This document shows positions 35,123 to 44,150 of a stretch of DNA of 64,000 nt, piece by piece (position 1 is the first letter of the stretch; each line of letters begins with the position of its first letter). Made by a program: the position numbers and the translations under genes. The stretch comes from Sorangium cellulosum (lineage in GTDB: Bacteria; Myxococcota_A; Polyangia; Polyangiales; Polyangiaceae). The stretch covers positions 5,703,001 to 5,767,000 of the forward strand of contig NZ_CP012673.1 in NCBI RefSeq assembly GCF_002950945.1, read 5' to 3'. The notes beneath the pieces were generated by a model. That model was not told the DNA's origin. It was given only the letters and a program-made list of their open reading frames with translations, and did not search any database.

Positions 35123-35290
35123 ATCCTTGTATTCCTTGTGAGCGCCTGTGCGCTGCCGCGCGCACGCGCAAAGGCTCAAAGACTAGCCGATTCGTGTGGA
35201 TCTCGACACGCCCTGTGCGCTCCGACGTTCGGGTTGTGCGCCGTGCGCGGGGCGCGCGCGTGGAGCGCGTGTTTCAGACGAGCTCGCACG

Positions 35291-36085
35291 TCAGCCGAAC
35301 CGGTCCACGAGGAGCTCGATCTCGGCGATCTTCTGGAACCCCGTGCGGCCCAGGATCGGGCACGACATCGGGCCGGCCCTCGTCACGACCCGGGGCGTGC
35401 CGCGGCGGACGGCGTCGTCCCAGCGCGCCGCGACGAGCGCGCGGTAGGCGCCGCGGCCGCGCGCCGCCGCCTTCGTACCGCCGGAGTGCAGGACGGCGCC
35501 GACGTTCGTGAAGCTCGCGGCGGCGGCCGCCACGGCGTCGCCGTCGATCCAGGCGAGGTAACGGACGAACCGCGTGTCGGCGAGGTCTCGTGCCCCCTCG
35601 CGGTCGATCCGGGCGAGCTCGTCGGCGAGCCGGTCCATCTTTCCGAACACCTCGTGCGTGATCGAGACGAAGGTGCGGAAGTCGCCGACGGTCTCGACGC
35701 GCGACACGGCGACGCCGGCCGGAGCGCGCGGCGGCGGCTCGAGCAGCGCCATGACGACGGCCAGCGGGGGCTCGGCGGGCACCATCCCGAACGCGCGCAG
35801 GCGTCCGGCCAGGTCGGGCGGCCTGGCCGAGCTCGCGACCTCCCAGGTCAGCGCCCTCCGGCCGTGCTTCGAGGCGAGGGCGCGCACCTCGTCCACCGCC
35901 TTGTCGACGGCGGGCGGGGACAGCCGCAGGTGCTGCACGGTGTTGAAGCCCGGGTCGTCGCCGCGACCGAGGAAGAGCACGTACCGGTTGGTCACGATCA
36001 GCCGCTCGCCGTCCCCGATCGGGTCGTAGGCGCTCGGCGCCTCGGCGAGCCGAAGGAGCACCTCGTCGTTCAGCGATCCGCTCAT
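35291..36085 (-). CDS. GNAT-family N-acetyltransferase
   Basis: The 264-residue product has a GNAT fold in its C-terminal half. The acetyl-CoA-binding region reads GGTKAAARGRGAYRALVAARWDDAVRRG, matching the R/Q-x-x-G-x-G/A motif A, followed by the final strand and helix around MSCPILGRTGFQKIAEIEL. The N-terminal 100 residues have a less typical alpha/beta region (TNRYVLFLGRGDDPGFN), so it may be a two-domain GNAT. AGGAGCG precedes the ATG by nine bases. The acceptor is unknown. Confidence 0.85.
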   Translation of the reverse strand: MSGSLNDEVLLRLAEAPSAYDPIGDGERLIVTNRYVLFLGRGDDPGFNTVQHLRLSPPAVDKAVDEVRALASKHGRRALTWEVASSARPPDLAGRLRAFGMVPAEPPLAVVMALLEPPPRAPAGVAVSRVETVGDFRTFVSITHEVFGKMDRLADELARIDREGARDLADTRFVRYLAWIDGDAVAAAAASFTNVGAVLHSGGTKAAARGRGAYRALVAARWDDAVRRGTPRVVTRAGPMSCPILGRTGFQKIAEIELLVDRFG

Positions 36086-36339
36086 CGAACATCGCTCCTG
36101 TCGTCAGCAACCACAGCCCACGTGCACCTGGCGATCGGACGCCGCGGCCCTGCTCCGTGGAGATCCGCTCCTGTCTCGGGAGCACCTCATGAACTCGTGG
36201 ATGGCACCACCCGAGGAGCACGACGACAAGGGGAAAGTGCTCGCCCGGCCGCACAGGAGGGTTGAGGGCAACGATGGATCGACACGGCGCCGCGCTCGCC
36301 CGGCCGCGCATCGTTCTCGACAGATCAAGCGTGCCGGCC

Positions 36340-38169
36340 TCAGCGCGGGTGCGCCGGCTGGGTCATGCGGAACGACGCGAACCTCGCGGAGGCCCCGCTC
36401 GGGCCGCTCGCGAACAGCGCCGCGCGCACGCCGCGGTCCCAGGGTGGCAGATCGGGTCCGGCCTCGGCGTCGACGATCCCGCCGAGCGGCTCCCAGGCCG
36501 CGGCCGCGTCGGCGCGGATCGCGAAGCGGAACAGGTGCCCGTTGGCGACGGTCATCCGGAGCTGCGCGCCGCCGGTCGCGTTCACCTCGCCCATCACCTC
36601 GCTCGTTCCGTTCGCGAGGCGGAAGACGGCGGCGCTCCCTCCGCCCACCGAGATCCCGACGGCGCCGTCGCCGTCGCCGTACGCCGCGAGCCCCGCCTGG
36701 ACGTCCGGCGGGGCCGCGATCTCGGTCGTCACCTCGTAGTCGCCCCGCAGCGTCGGGCGCCCGACGACCGCGCCGAGGTGGATGCCCGGGGCAGGGGGCA
36801 TCGCCGGCAGCACGAGCCACCCGCCGTCGCCCGGATCGAGGCTCACGTCCGGCGGCGGCGCCGCCACCGGCCATTGCCAGTGAGGATCGAGCGTGGCGCC
36901 GTCGAACTCGTCCACGATCTCCGCGGGCCAGGGCGCCTGCGGCGTGATGGGTGCGTCGTCGCTCACGCTCGGCCCGTTGCCGCCGTTGATCGTCGGCCAG
37001 CCGTCGGCGCCGAAGACGACCTCGTCGAGCAGCCCCTGCCGGCCCACGTACACCGAATCCTCGACGCTGTACGCGTGGTAGAGGAGGAAGAACCTCCCTC
37101 CGCCGTCGTCGACGATGCTGCCGTGTCCGGGACATTTCCAGACCTCGTTGCCCGCGAGGATCGGGTTTGCGGGGTTCTTCTCCCAGGGCCCGAGCAGGTT
37201 TGTCGCGCGCGCCACGCCGAGCGAGTAGCTGCATGATTTGCCGCAGCACCCCGCGCCCGAGTAGAAGGTGTAGAAGGTTCCGTCGCGCCGCATGAGGTAG
37301 GGCCCTTCGACGAGGTTCGCCTCCCAGGAGGGCTCGTTCTGGAAGAGCGCGACGGGGGTTCCGAGCAGCTCGGTGCCGTCCTCGGAGAGCTCCTGGGCCC
37401 AGAGGGGAGTCGGCTCTCCGACGCTGTTCCCGTCTTCCTTCCAGACGAGGTGGCGCACGCCGTTCTCGTCGCGGATCGGGAAGCCGTCGATGGAGCCGAC
37501 GTCCATGCAGGTGAGCGGTCCGTGATCCTCGTAGGGCCCTTCCGGCGCCGCGGCGCTGGCCGCGGCGACGCAGAGCGGGCCGCCGCGCTGTCGGGCGGTG
37601 TAAAAGACGTAGTAGCGACCGCTGTCCTCGCTGATCTCGGGGGCCCAGAGGTTGCCCGTCGCCCAGGAGGGGAGCTCGGAGAACACGGAGCCGACGCGTT
37701 CCCAGTTCACGAGATCCGTGGAGTGGAGGAGGGGGAACGGCGCGCCCCATTCGGAGCTCGTGGCGGTCGCCCAGTAGTCGTTTCCCACGCGGAGGACGGA
37801 GGGATCAGCGAAGTCTCCCGGGATGACGGGGTTCGTGTAGGTGGGGGTGGCGGAGCCGCCGGTTCCGGCGCTGGTGGAGGTCGGGTCGCCGCCGGCGGAG
37901 GTGGTGGAGGCGGATTCGCCGCCGGCGCCGCCGATGCCGCCTGTCCCGCCGGCGCCGCCGATGCCGCCTGTCCCGCCGGCGGACCCGACCGAGAGCGTTG
38001 AGCTCGCCGTGCCGGAGCCGCTGGTGTTCTCTGGATCGGCGTCTGGTCCACACGCGAGCGGCGCTAGCGAGAGGAGCGCGCCGGCGAGGAGGCGGAAGGT
38101 CGCGCGGCGTGGCTCGGCCTTCCGGAGGACTGCGTCCTGGGAATTAAGGCGGTGAAGATAATCGTCCAT
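36340..38169 (-). CDS. Glycoside hydrolase family 43 lipoprotein
   Basis: ATG 38169 follows GGGAAAG. The 609-residue product has a lipobox (SLAPLAC) and a Gly-Ala/Thr-rich spacer. The five-bladed catalytic domain includes NPVIPGDFADPSVLRVG (catalytic base Asp), SIDGFPIRDENG (pKa-modulating Asp) and NLVEGPYLMRRDG (acid Glu). A C-terminal concanavalin-like domain (EFDGATLDPHWQW, YEVTTEIAAPPDVQAGLAAYGD) is usual for GH43 xylosidase/arabinofuranosidase relatives. It should act on arabinan or xylan side chains at the cell surface. It forms a surface glycan-degradation group with the second GH43 and the GH1 gene. Confidence 0.93.
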   Translation of the reverse strand: MDDYLHRLNSQDAVLRKAEPRRATFRLLAGALLSLAPLACGPDADPENTSGSGTASSTLSVGSAGGTGGIGGAGGTGGIGGAGGESASTTSAGGDPTSTSAGTGGSATPTYTNPVIPGDFADPSVLRVGNDYWATATSSEWGAPFPLLHSTDLVNWERVGSVFSELPSWATGNLWAPEISEDSGRYYVFYTARQRGGPLCVAAASAAAPEGPYEDHGPLTCMDVGSIDGFPIRDENGVRHLVWKEDGNSVGEPTPLWAQELSEDGTELLGTPVALFQNEPSWEANLVEGPYLMRRDGTFYTFYSGAGCCGKSCSYSLGVARATNLLGPWEKNPANPILAGNEVWKCPGHGSIVDDGGGRFFLLYHAYSVEDSVYVGRQGLLDEVVFGADGWPTINGGNGPSVSDDAPITPQAPWPAEIVDEFDGATLDPHWQWPVAAPPPDVSLDPGDGGWLVLPAMPPAPGIHLGAVVGRPTLRGDYEVTTEIAAPPDVQAGLAAYGDGDGAVGISVGGGSAAVFRLANGTSEVMGEVNATGGAQLRMTVANGHLFRFAIRADAAAAWEPLGGIVDAEAGPDLPPWDRGVRAALFASGPSGASARFASFRMTQPAHPR

Positions 38170-38330
38170 GGGTTTCTTTCCCAAAGTGATGTGAATGATT
38201 GTGTTTTGCCGCGAGATCAGACCCTCGCAGCAGCAGCTGTCCACGCGCAGTGAAAGTTTATCTCAAGGACGCAATTCTCTCGACTGCTGACGAACCAGAA
38301 CACCGATAGCGCAACAATCTCCGCCTTTTG

Positions 38331-38689
38331 TCTCTCGTCTTTCGTCTCTCGTCTTTCGTCTCTCGTCTTTCGTCTCTCGTTTCTCGTCAGGCATCCTCGT
38401 GAACGTGAACGTGAACGTGAACGCTGCAGTCCGAAGGTTCCGATGGGTTCCACCGGTTCGTTCCAGTTCTCCCCGTATCGAGTGAGTGTAAGACGACACG
38501 AGCGTTCACGTTCACGTTCACGTTCACGTTCACGTTCACGTTCACGTTCACGTTCACGTTCACGTTCACGTTCACGTTCACGTTCACGTTCACGTTCACG
38601 TTCACGTTCACGTTCACGTTCACGTTCACGTTCACGAAAGACGAAAGACGAAAGACGAAAGACGGAAGACGGAAGACGGGAGACGGAAC
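38331..38689. repeat. Compound simple-sequence region with (TTCACG)22 and inverted arms
   Basis: From left: a 12-bp unit TCTCGTCTTTCG repeated about four to five times (38331-38388). Then four copies of CGTGAA (38398-38423), 80 bp of unique sequence, 22 perfect TTCACG hexamers (38505-38636), and GAAAGAC-type repeats (38634-38689). The left arms are the reverse complement of the right arms (CGTGAA vs TTCACG, and TCTTTCG vs CGAAAGA), so the whole region can fold back. Open frames through it (Ser-Arg or Val-Asn repeats) are artefacts. It sits between the 5' end of one GH43 gene and the 3' end of the next. Confidence 0.9.
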
Positions 38690-38771
38690 GATGATCTCCG
38701 GCGGCTCGCGCCGGGCCTGGCGTTCAACGGATCCAACCGTCTGACGCGTCCCCCCTCTCACCCCCCTTCCA

Positions 38772-40727
38772 TCACTCCCCCAACCGATAAACCCTCACAT
38801 ACTCAAACCTCGCCGGCCAGCTCGTCCCCTCCGGCGCCCCCATCGCCACAAGCCCAATTCTCCCCTCCTCCCCGAGCTCGTGTGTCCACGTCCCCCCTCT
38901 CACCCACGTCCGCCCATCCCGGCTAGCAACCGCCGTGTACCTCTCTTCTCCTCCCCCCGACCGCTTGACCACCCGTAGCCACACCGTCTTCCCCGTCGCC
39001 CCGAGCACCGTGCTCCCGTACCTTGGCTCCCCCTCTCCCCCGGAGCTCACCTCCTTGGCAAACTCGATCTGCCTCGTATCCCAGCTCGAGAAGCTCACGA
39101 GCTTCACGAACCGGTCGTCGTCCCCGTAGATGACGATCCCCGCCTGAGCGAAGTTGAAGCAGCACCCCTCCGGCGGCAGATCGAGCGTGACCTTCGTCTC
39201 GACCATGTAGTCCCCCGCGGGCGCCTCCTCGCTCAGCACCGAGGCGCTGTCGAGATCCTCGAAGAGATCCGCGCTCTGCGTGCTCCACCGGAGCGCGCCT
39301 CCGCCCAGCGCGATCGTCCCCTCGGCGGGCTCGCGCACCCAGCTCCACCGGCCGTTCAGCGCCGTCCCATCGAGCTCGTCCGAGTACGCCTCGATCACCT
39401 CACCCGGCACCTCCTCCGCCTGGAGCTCGACCACGTGACGCCCCTCGTCCCCCTCGCGCGCCGCCGGTGCCGGCTGCGGCAAGTCCGACGCCCCCCGGCC
39501 GCCGCGCACCATCGGCCAACCGTCCACCCAGTCGAGCGGATCCAGCAGCAGCTGCCGCTTCGTGACGAGGCCTTCCCCGGTCTGCGCGAGGTACGGATCG
39601 CCCCGATCGACGCCGTGGTACACGGCCCAGTCCTGGCCGGCGTGATCCGTGAAGACCGCGTTGTGCCCCGTCCCGACCCAGCGGTTCCCGTTCATCGCGA
39701 GCACCGGCGTGCCTCCGACGCTCGCCGCCAACAGCGAGACCCCCTCGCGGTCGACGAACGGCCCGAAGGGGCTCTTCGATCGACCGGCGAACACGGCGTA
39801 CCCCGAGAGCGGGCCGTTGCAGCACGTCGCCGCCGAACCGAAGAGAACGTAATGCTCGCCGCGCCGGACGACGTGCGCGGCCTCGTACCGGTTCGGGATG
39901 GTGACCTCGCGCTGGCTCAGCGGATCGGCGATCAGCCCGTCCTCCGAGAGCTCGCGAACCGAGATCCCTCCATAATAGCTGCCATAATAGATGTACCACT
40001 TTCCGCGCTCATCGGCGACGACGCTGGGGTCGTGCACCCACCGCCGGGAGCCCGCGCAGCACGGCGCCGGGTGCGGCTCCACCACCGGCGACGCCTCCTG
40101 CACCCACGGTCCGGTCGGGCTGTCGCTCGTCGCCACGCCGATGGCGCTGCCGCCCCCGATCACCTCGGTCACCGTGTAATACAGGTGATACCTGCCGCCG
40201 AAGCGGTGGATCTCCGGCGCCCTGATGTCCGCAGTCGCCTCGGCATACGAGGGAAGCGCGTCGAGCGCGTCGCCGACGTAGGTCCACGAGACGAGATCCT
40301 CCGACTGCAGGATCGGGAGCAGATGCCTGTTGAGCTCCCCGCCTTCGGCCCTGTCCTCGCCGTTCAGCGGGCCCGAACTGCAGAACAGAACCCACCGTCC
40401 GTCCACGGAGCCCTCGCCGCCGAGGATCGACGGCTCCGGGCAGCTCGCGACCACCCCGCCGCCAGGGATACGCGCCGAGAGGGGGTTCGTGTAGGTCGCG
40501 AACACATCACCACCGCCGCCCCCATCGCCCCCATCACCGCCGCCCCCATCGCCCCCGCTGCCGCCGTTGCCTCCCGCCGCGGCCCCGGTGGTCCCCGCCG
40601 CCGTCGAGCCCGCCGCGGGCGAAGCGTCATCCCCGCAGCTGCCCAGCAGCAGCACCAGCGAGACCGCGATGGGCATGGCGGCGCAGAGCAAACCCCGGCG
40701 CCGAGACGAAACCAGGCATCGCACCAT
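38772..40727 (-). CDS. Glycoside hydrolase family 43-like lipoprotein with altered catalytic base
   Basis: ATG 40727 follows GGAGGAGGAG. The 651-residue product has a lipobox (LLLGSC) and a Gly/Asp-rich spacer. It has a GH43-type propeller: YTNPLSARIP, WVHDPSVVADERGKWYIYYGS, RYEAAHVVRRGEHYVLFGS and YAVFAGRSKSPFGPF. A C-terminal concanavalin-like domain (DELDGTALNGRWSW, FAQAGIVIYGDDDRFVKL) completes it. Where the family normally has A-D-P-S/D (catalytic base Asp) this protein has CPEPSIL, so the residue is Glu. The pKa Asp (HDPSVV) and the acid Glu (YEAAHV) are present. It is exported and probably binds or cleaves arabinoxylan-like chains. Confidence 0.88.
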   Translation of the reverse strand: MVRCLVSSRRRGLLCAAMPIAVSLVLLLGSCGDDASPAAGSTAAGTTGAAAGGNGGSGGDGGGGDGGDGGGGGDVFATYTNPLSARIPGGGVVASCPEPSILGGEGSVDGRWVLFCSSGPLNGEDRAEGGELNRHLLPILQSEDLVSWTYVGDALDALPSYAEATADIRAPEIHRFGGRYHLYYTVTEVIGGGSAIGVATSDSPTGPWVQEASPVVEPHPAPCCAGSRRWVHDPSVVADERGKWYIYYGSYYGGISVRELSEDGLIADPLSQREVTIPNRYEAAHVVRRGEHYVLFGSAATCCNGPLSGYAVFAGRSKSPFGPFVDREGVSLLAASVGGTPVLAMNGNRWVGTGHNAVFTDHAGQDWAVYHGVDRGDPYLAQTGEGLVTKRQLLLDPLDWVDGWPMVRGGRGASDLPQPAPAAREGDEGRHVVELQAEEVPGEVIEAYSDELDGTALNGRWSWVREPAEGTIALGGGALRWSTQSADLFEDLDSASVLSEEAPAGDYMVETKVTLDLPPEGCCFNFAQAGIVIYGDDDRFVKLVSFSSWDTRQIEFAKEVSSGGEGEPRYGSTVLGATGKTVWLRVVKRSGGGEERYTAVASRDGRTWVRGGTWTHELGEEGRIGLVAMGAPEGTSWPARFEYVRVYRLGE

Positions 40728-41196
40728 CCGCTCCTCCTCCGCCCCTGCAGCCGCTCGGCAGATACGCCCTTGATCAGGCGTCGCGCGGCCTCTGCCCATC
40801 GAAGTAGGCAATGACGTCACACGCGCTGTCAAGGTGCTTGTCGCGCGCGCGGCTCGAGGCGCGGAGCACGCGGCGTGACACAATGCCACAGGCACCGCGC
40901 CATGTGCTGAGGCACGGAACTCGCCACCACGCGTCGGAGCAATATGCCCCGAATGAAAGCGATTGCCACTCACGGACTCAGCCGTGGTCGATCGCTGGGG
41001 AGCGAGCGCAGGTTTCGCGTCGAGCGCCAGCTTCTTCGGCACTCCGCATCAGCGCTGTGCGTCACACCTCGCTGCTCGCAGGCCCTGCCGGTCGCTGCAG
41101 AGCCCGCTTCTACGCCGTGGGTCGTGGATCAAAGGAGGAGAAGATGCCGGCGCGCCGCGGCGCCAGGGGGAGCGGCGCGACGGTGGGCCTCCGGGA
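40728..41196. other. 469-bp gap between the second GH43 and GH1 genes
   Basis: No gene is supported. The GH43 side probably holds its promoter and leader. On the plus strand AAAGGAGGAG lies directly before an ATG at 41144, but the 58-codon frame behind it runs antisense into the GH1 gene and shows no recognisable features. Confidence 0.5.
40804..40832 (-). promoter_or_regulatory. Possible promoter of the second GH43 gene
   Basis: On the minus strand TTGACA (40832-40827) is followed after 17 bases by GCCTAC (40809-40804), about 80 bases before the ATG at 40727. The -35 is perfect but the -10 is poor. Confidence 0.25.
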
Positions 41197-42732
41197 TCAG
41201 CCGGTCACGTTCTGCCAGTCGATCTGGGTCGGACCGAGGAGGGAGCGGCCGTTCGTCGCGATCACCTCCTTGTACCAGGAGAACGAGTCCTTCGGGATGC
41301 GCCGCTGGGTCGCGTAGTCGACGTAGATCAGCCCGAAGCGGTCCTTGTAGCCCTCGGCCCACTCGAAGTTGTCGAGCAGCGACCAGGCCCAGTACCCGAG
41401 CACCGGGACTCCCTCCTTGACGGCCCGCGCCAGGCCGAGCAGGTACCGGTGCATGAAGTCGATGCGCTGCGGATCGTGCACCTTGCCGTCGAGGAACACC
41501 TGGTCTCTCGTGCAGGTGCCGTTCTCGGTGATGCCGATGGGCAGCTTGTACCGCTCCCAGAAGAACCTGGTGCCCCAGTACAACGTGCTGGGGACGACCT
41601 GCAGCCAGTCGAGCGTCCCGCGCGGATAGCCGGGCGGGGAGGCGAGGCGCTCGGGCCTGCCGTTCTGGCCCCGCCGCCACGTGCCCGCCGAGTACATGTT
41701 CAGGCCGAGGTAGTCGAGCGGGCGCTTGATCTCGTCGAAGTCCTTGGCGGGGAACTCGGGCATGTCCGCGCCGAAGAGCTTGAGGCCGCTCTCGGGGTAC
41801 CGCCCCTCGAGCACCGGGCTGATCCACCAGGCGTTGTTCCACGGGTTCCTGTCGTAGACCGAGAAGATCGCCTCCCGCGCCGCCTCGATGTCCGCCGGGT
41901 CCTCCGTCGCCGGGCGCTGCACCTGCGTCGCGAGCACGTACGCCACCTTCGCGTCCTTCACCGCGGCGCGCAGCGCGTCCACCTGCTTGCCGTGGGCCCT
42001 CATCTGGTTGTGCGCGGCGGTCAGGTACTGCGGGTACGGGAGCTTGAGCCCGGGGGCGAAGTTGCCGTCGAGCAGCGCGTTGCCGATGAACGCCTGCGGC
42101 TCGTTCTGCGTCACCCACCAGCGCACGCGGTCGCCGAGCCGCTCGGCGACGACGGTCGTGTAGTCGGCGAACCACTCGGCGACGTCGCGCTCGAGGAACC
42201 CGCCGCGGTCCTGGAGGGCCTGCGGGAAGTCCCAGTGGAACAACGTGCACATCGGCGAGATGCCGAGGCGGAGCAGCTCGTCGACGAGCCGATCGTAGAA
42301 GTCGAGGCCCTTCGGGTTGACCTTGCCCGTGCCCTCCGGGATCACCCGCGGCCACGAGACGCTGAAGCGGTAGCTCCTGGCCCCGAGCTCCGAGAGCAGC
42401 CCGAGATCGTCCTTGTAGCGATGGTAGTGATCGCAGGCGACGTCGCCGGTGTGGCCCTCGAAGACCTTCCCAGGCTTCTTCGAGAAGACGTCCCACACGG
42501 AGGGGCCCCGGCCGTCCTCGCTGGCGGCGCCCTCGATCTGGTAGGCCGCGGTGGCCGCGCCCCACTGGAAGTCCGGAGGGAACGGCGCCGCCGTCGCGGC
42601 GTCGGAGGACGCGCTGGCCGAAGCCGCCGGCGGCGCGGAGGCGGAGGAGGCGCCCGAGGCGGACGAGCCGCCGGAGAGATCGTTTCGGGGGAGCGACGCG
42701 GAAGGATCGTGTTCGGACATGGGGCGCATCAT
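41197..42732 (-). CDS. Glycoside hydrolase family 1 beta-glucosidase
   Basis: The catalytic domain is complete. It starts FPPDFQWGAATAAYQIEGA. The acid/base Glu is in WWVTQNEPQAF, and the nucleophile Glu is in IGITENGTC. FSVSWPRVIPEG, NPKGLDFYDRLVDELL and WAWSLLDNFEWAEGY are family motifs. In-frame starts are at 42732, 42729 and 42720, with a long possible extension to 42885 that would add an Arg-rich, signal-like segment (RALAGALALAAVSA). The gap to the divergent gene at 42892 makes the long start unlikely, but export cannot be excluded. Between the start and the catalytic domain is an unusual Ser/Ala-rich linker. It releases glucose from beta-glucosides and should complete the breakdown started by the GH43 enzymes. 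Confidence 0.95.
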   Translation of the reverse strand: MMRPMSEHDPSASLPRNDLSGGSSASGASSASAPPAASASASSDAATAAPFPPDFQWGAATAAYQIEGAASEDGRGPSVWDVFSKKPGKVFEGHTGDVACDHYHRYKDDLGLLSELGARSYRFSVSWPRVIPEGTGKVNPKGLDFYDRLVDELLRLGISPMCTLFHWDFPQALQDRGGFLERDVAEWFADYTTVVAERLGDRVRWWVTQNEPQAFIGNALLDGNFAPGLKLPYPQYLTAAHNQMRAHGKQVDALRAAVKDAKVAYVLATQVQRPATEDPADIEAAREAIFSVYDRNPWNNAWWISPVLEGRYPESGLKLFGADMPEFPAKDFDEIKRPLDYLGLNMYSAGTWRRGQNGRPERLASPPGYPRGTLDWLQVVPSTLYWGTRFFWERYKLPIGITENGTCTRDQVFLDGKVHDPQRIDFMHRYLLGLARAVKEGVPVLGYWAWSLLDNFEWAEGYKDRFGLIYVDYATQRRIPKDSFSWYKEVIATNGRSLLGPTQIDWQNVTG

Positions 42733-42891
42733 CCACGGCGCCCGGAGGACTTCAACGGTCCTCTGGGTGTGCCGCGCCGATACCGCCGCGAGGGCCAGGG
42801 CACCCGCCAGCGCCCGTCGCGGCCGCGTCGCGGTGCGGGCAGCGCGCGCCCCGTTGCTTGACGGCCTGCCGCGCATCGGCAACATGGGCGC

Positions 42892-43860
42892 ATGCTCGCG
42901 ATACGCCCGAAATCAGCCGGTGGACCCGAGGTGATGACGCTCGAAGAGCACCCCACACCCGCGCCGGGGCCCGGGGAAGCCGTGGTCCGCGTCGAGGCCG
43001 CGGGGGTGAACTTCATCGACATCTACCAGCGGAGCGGCCAGTACAAGCTCGACCTGCCGATCCCGCTCGGGCTCGAGGGCGCGGGCCGCGTCGAGGCGGT
43101 GGGGCCGGGCGTCGCCGAGGTGAGGGAAGGGGACGCGGTCGCCTGGACCAGCGGCCCCGGCTCGTATGCCACGCACGTGCGCGTCCCCGTCGCGAAGCTC
43201 GTCCCCGTGCCCGAGGGCGTCAGCCCGAAGAGCGCGGCGGCCGCGATGCTCCAGGGCATCACCGCGCAGTACCTCGTGCGCTCCACCTTCCCGCTCGGAC
43301 CCGGCCACACGTGCCTGATCCACGCGGCCGCGGGCGGCGTCGGCCTGCTCCTCTGCCAGATGGCGAAGCGGCTCGGCGCGCGCGTGCTCGGCACCGTGTC
43401 GACCGAGGAGAAGGCCCGCCTCGCCCGAGAGGCCGGCGCCGACGAGGTCATCCTGTACACGCAGGCCGACTTCGAGGCCGAGGCGCGGCGCCTCACGGGC
43501 GGCGCCGGCGTCCACGTCGTCTACGACGGCGTCGGCAAGGACACCTTCGAGAAGAGCCTCGGCGCGCTCCGCCTGCGCGGGACGCTGGTGCTCTTCGGCC
43601 AGGCCAGCGGCGCGGTGCCCGCGTTCGACCCGCAGATCCTGAACCAGAAGGGCTCGCTCTACCTCACGCGGCCGAGCCTCGTGCACTACACCACGACCCG
43701 CGAGGAGCTGCTCGAGCGCGCCGGCGACGTGCTCGGCGCGATCGCCCGCGGCGAGCTCGACGTGTCCGTCGGCGCCACCTACCCGCTCGCCGAGGCGGCC
43801 GAGGCGCACCGCGCGCTCGCCGGCCGGAAGACGACAGGGAAGGTGCTGCTCCTCCCGTAG
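42892..43860 (+). CDS. NADPH:quinone oxidoreductase (zinc-free MDR family)
   Basis: The 322-residue protein matches the QorA branch of medium-chain reductases: VNFIDIYQRSGQY, GLEGAGRVEAVG, AAAAMLQGITAQYLVRSTFPLGPGHTCLIHAAAGGVG (NADPH motif), GADEVILY and VVYDGVGKDTFEKSL. It lacks the catalytic zinc ligands, as expected. It reduces quinones or enones with NADPH in the cytoplasm. The gene is divergent from the GH1 gene. A hairpin follows the stop codon. Confidence 0.93.
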   Translation: MLAIRPKSAGGPEVMTLEEHPTPAPGPGEAVVRVEAAGVNFIDIYQRSGQYKLDLPIPLGLEGAGRVEAVGPGVAEVREGDAVAWTSGPGSYATHVRVPVAKLVPVPEGVSPKSAAAAMLQGITAQYLVRSTFPLGPGHTCLIHAAAGGVGLLLCQMAKRLGARVLGTVSTEEKARLAREAGADEVILYTQADFEAEARRLTGGAGVHVVYDGVGKDTFEKSLGALRLRGTLVLFGQASGAVPAFDPQILNQKGSLYLTRPSLVHYTTTREELLERAGDVLGAIARGELDVSVGATYPLAEAAEAHRALAGRKTTGKVLLLP

Positions 43861-43869
43861 CGGCGCGCC

Positions 43870-43905
43870 GCGGCGGACTCGACCGCCGGCGGCCGAGTCC
43901 GCCGC
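43870..43905 (+). terminator. Hairpin after the quinone oxidoreductase gene
   Basis: GCGGCGGACTCG (43870-43881) and CGAGTCCGCCGC (43894-43905) form a perfect 12-bp GC-rich stem with a 12-base loop, ten bases after the stop. No T-run follows. The rest of the gap to 44150 holds nothing recognisable. Confidence 0.5.
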
Positions 43906-44150
43906 GCGGTCGGGCGCGCGGCCCAACGTGCGGCCCGACGCCGCAGCGCGTCCCGACTCCCGCCTTGGTGTCGGTCCTCGCCAAGAGCGGATTGCCCGCC
44001 CTTGCCGCCCGCCACAAGCTCACGTGCGTGGTACGGACTCACCTGCACGACGCGGCGCCGATCGGGCGGACTCGGCCGTTGACCCCGTCGGGGATCATCG
44101 GTAAAGTCCAAGACTCGAGGAAGGGGTATATCTTAGCCCGATATCCCACA

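Noticed and set aside
38331..38689. CRISPR-like or promoter array
   Set aside because: Hexamer and dodecamer units have no regular spacers and resemble microsatellite expansion.
38387..38761. Open frames encoding Val-Asn or Ser-Arg repeats
   Set aside because: They are read through the TTCACG hexamers and have no start signal or family.
41144..41317. 58-codon frame with a strong AAAGGAGGAG site
   Set aside because: It runs antisense into the GH1 coding region, shows no family features and is likely chance.
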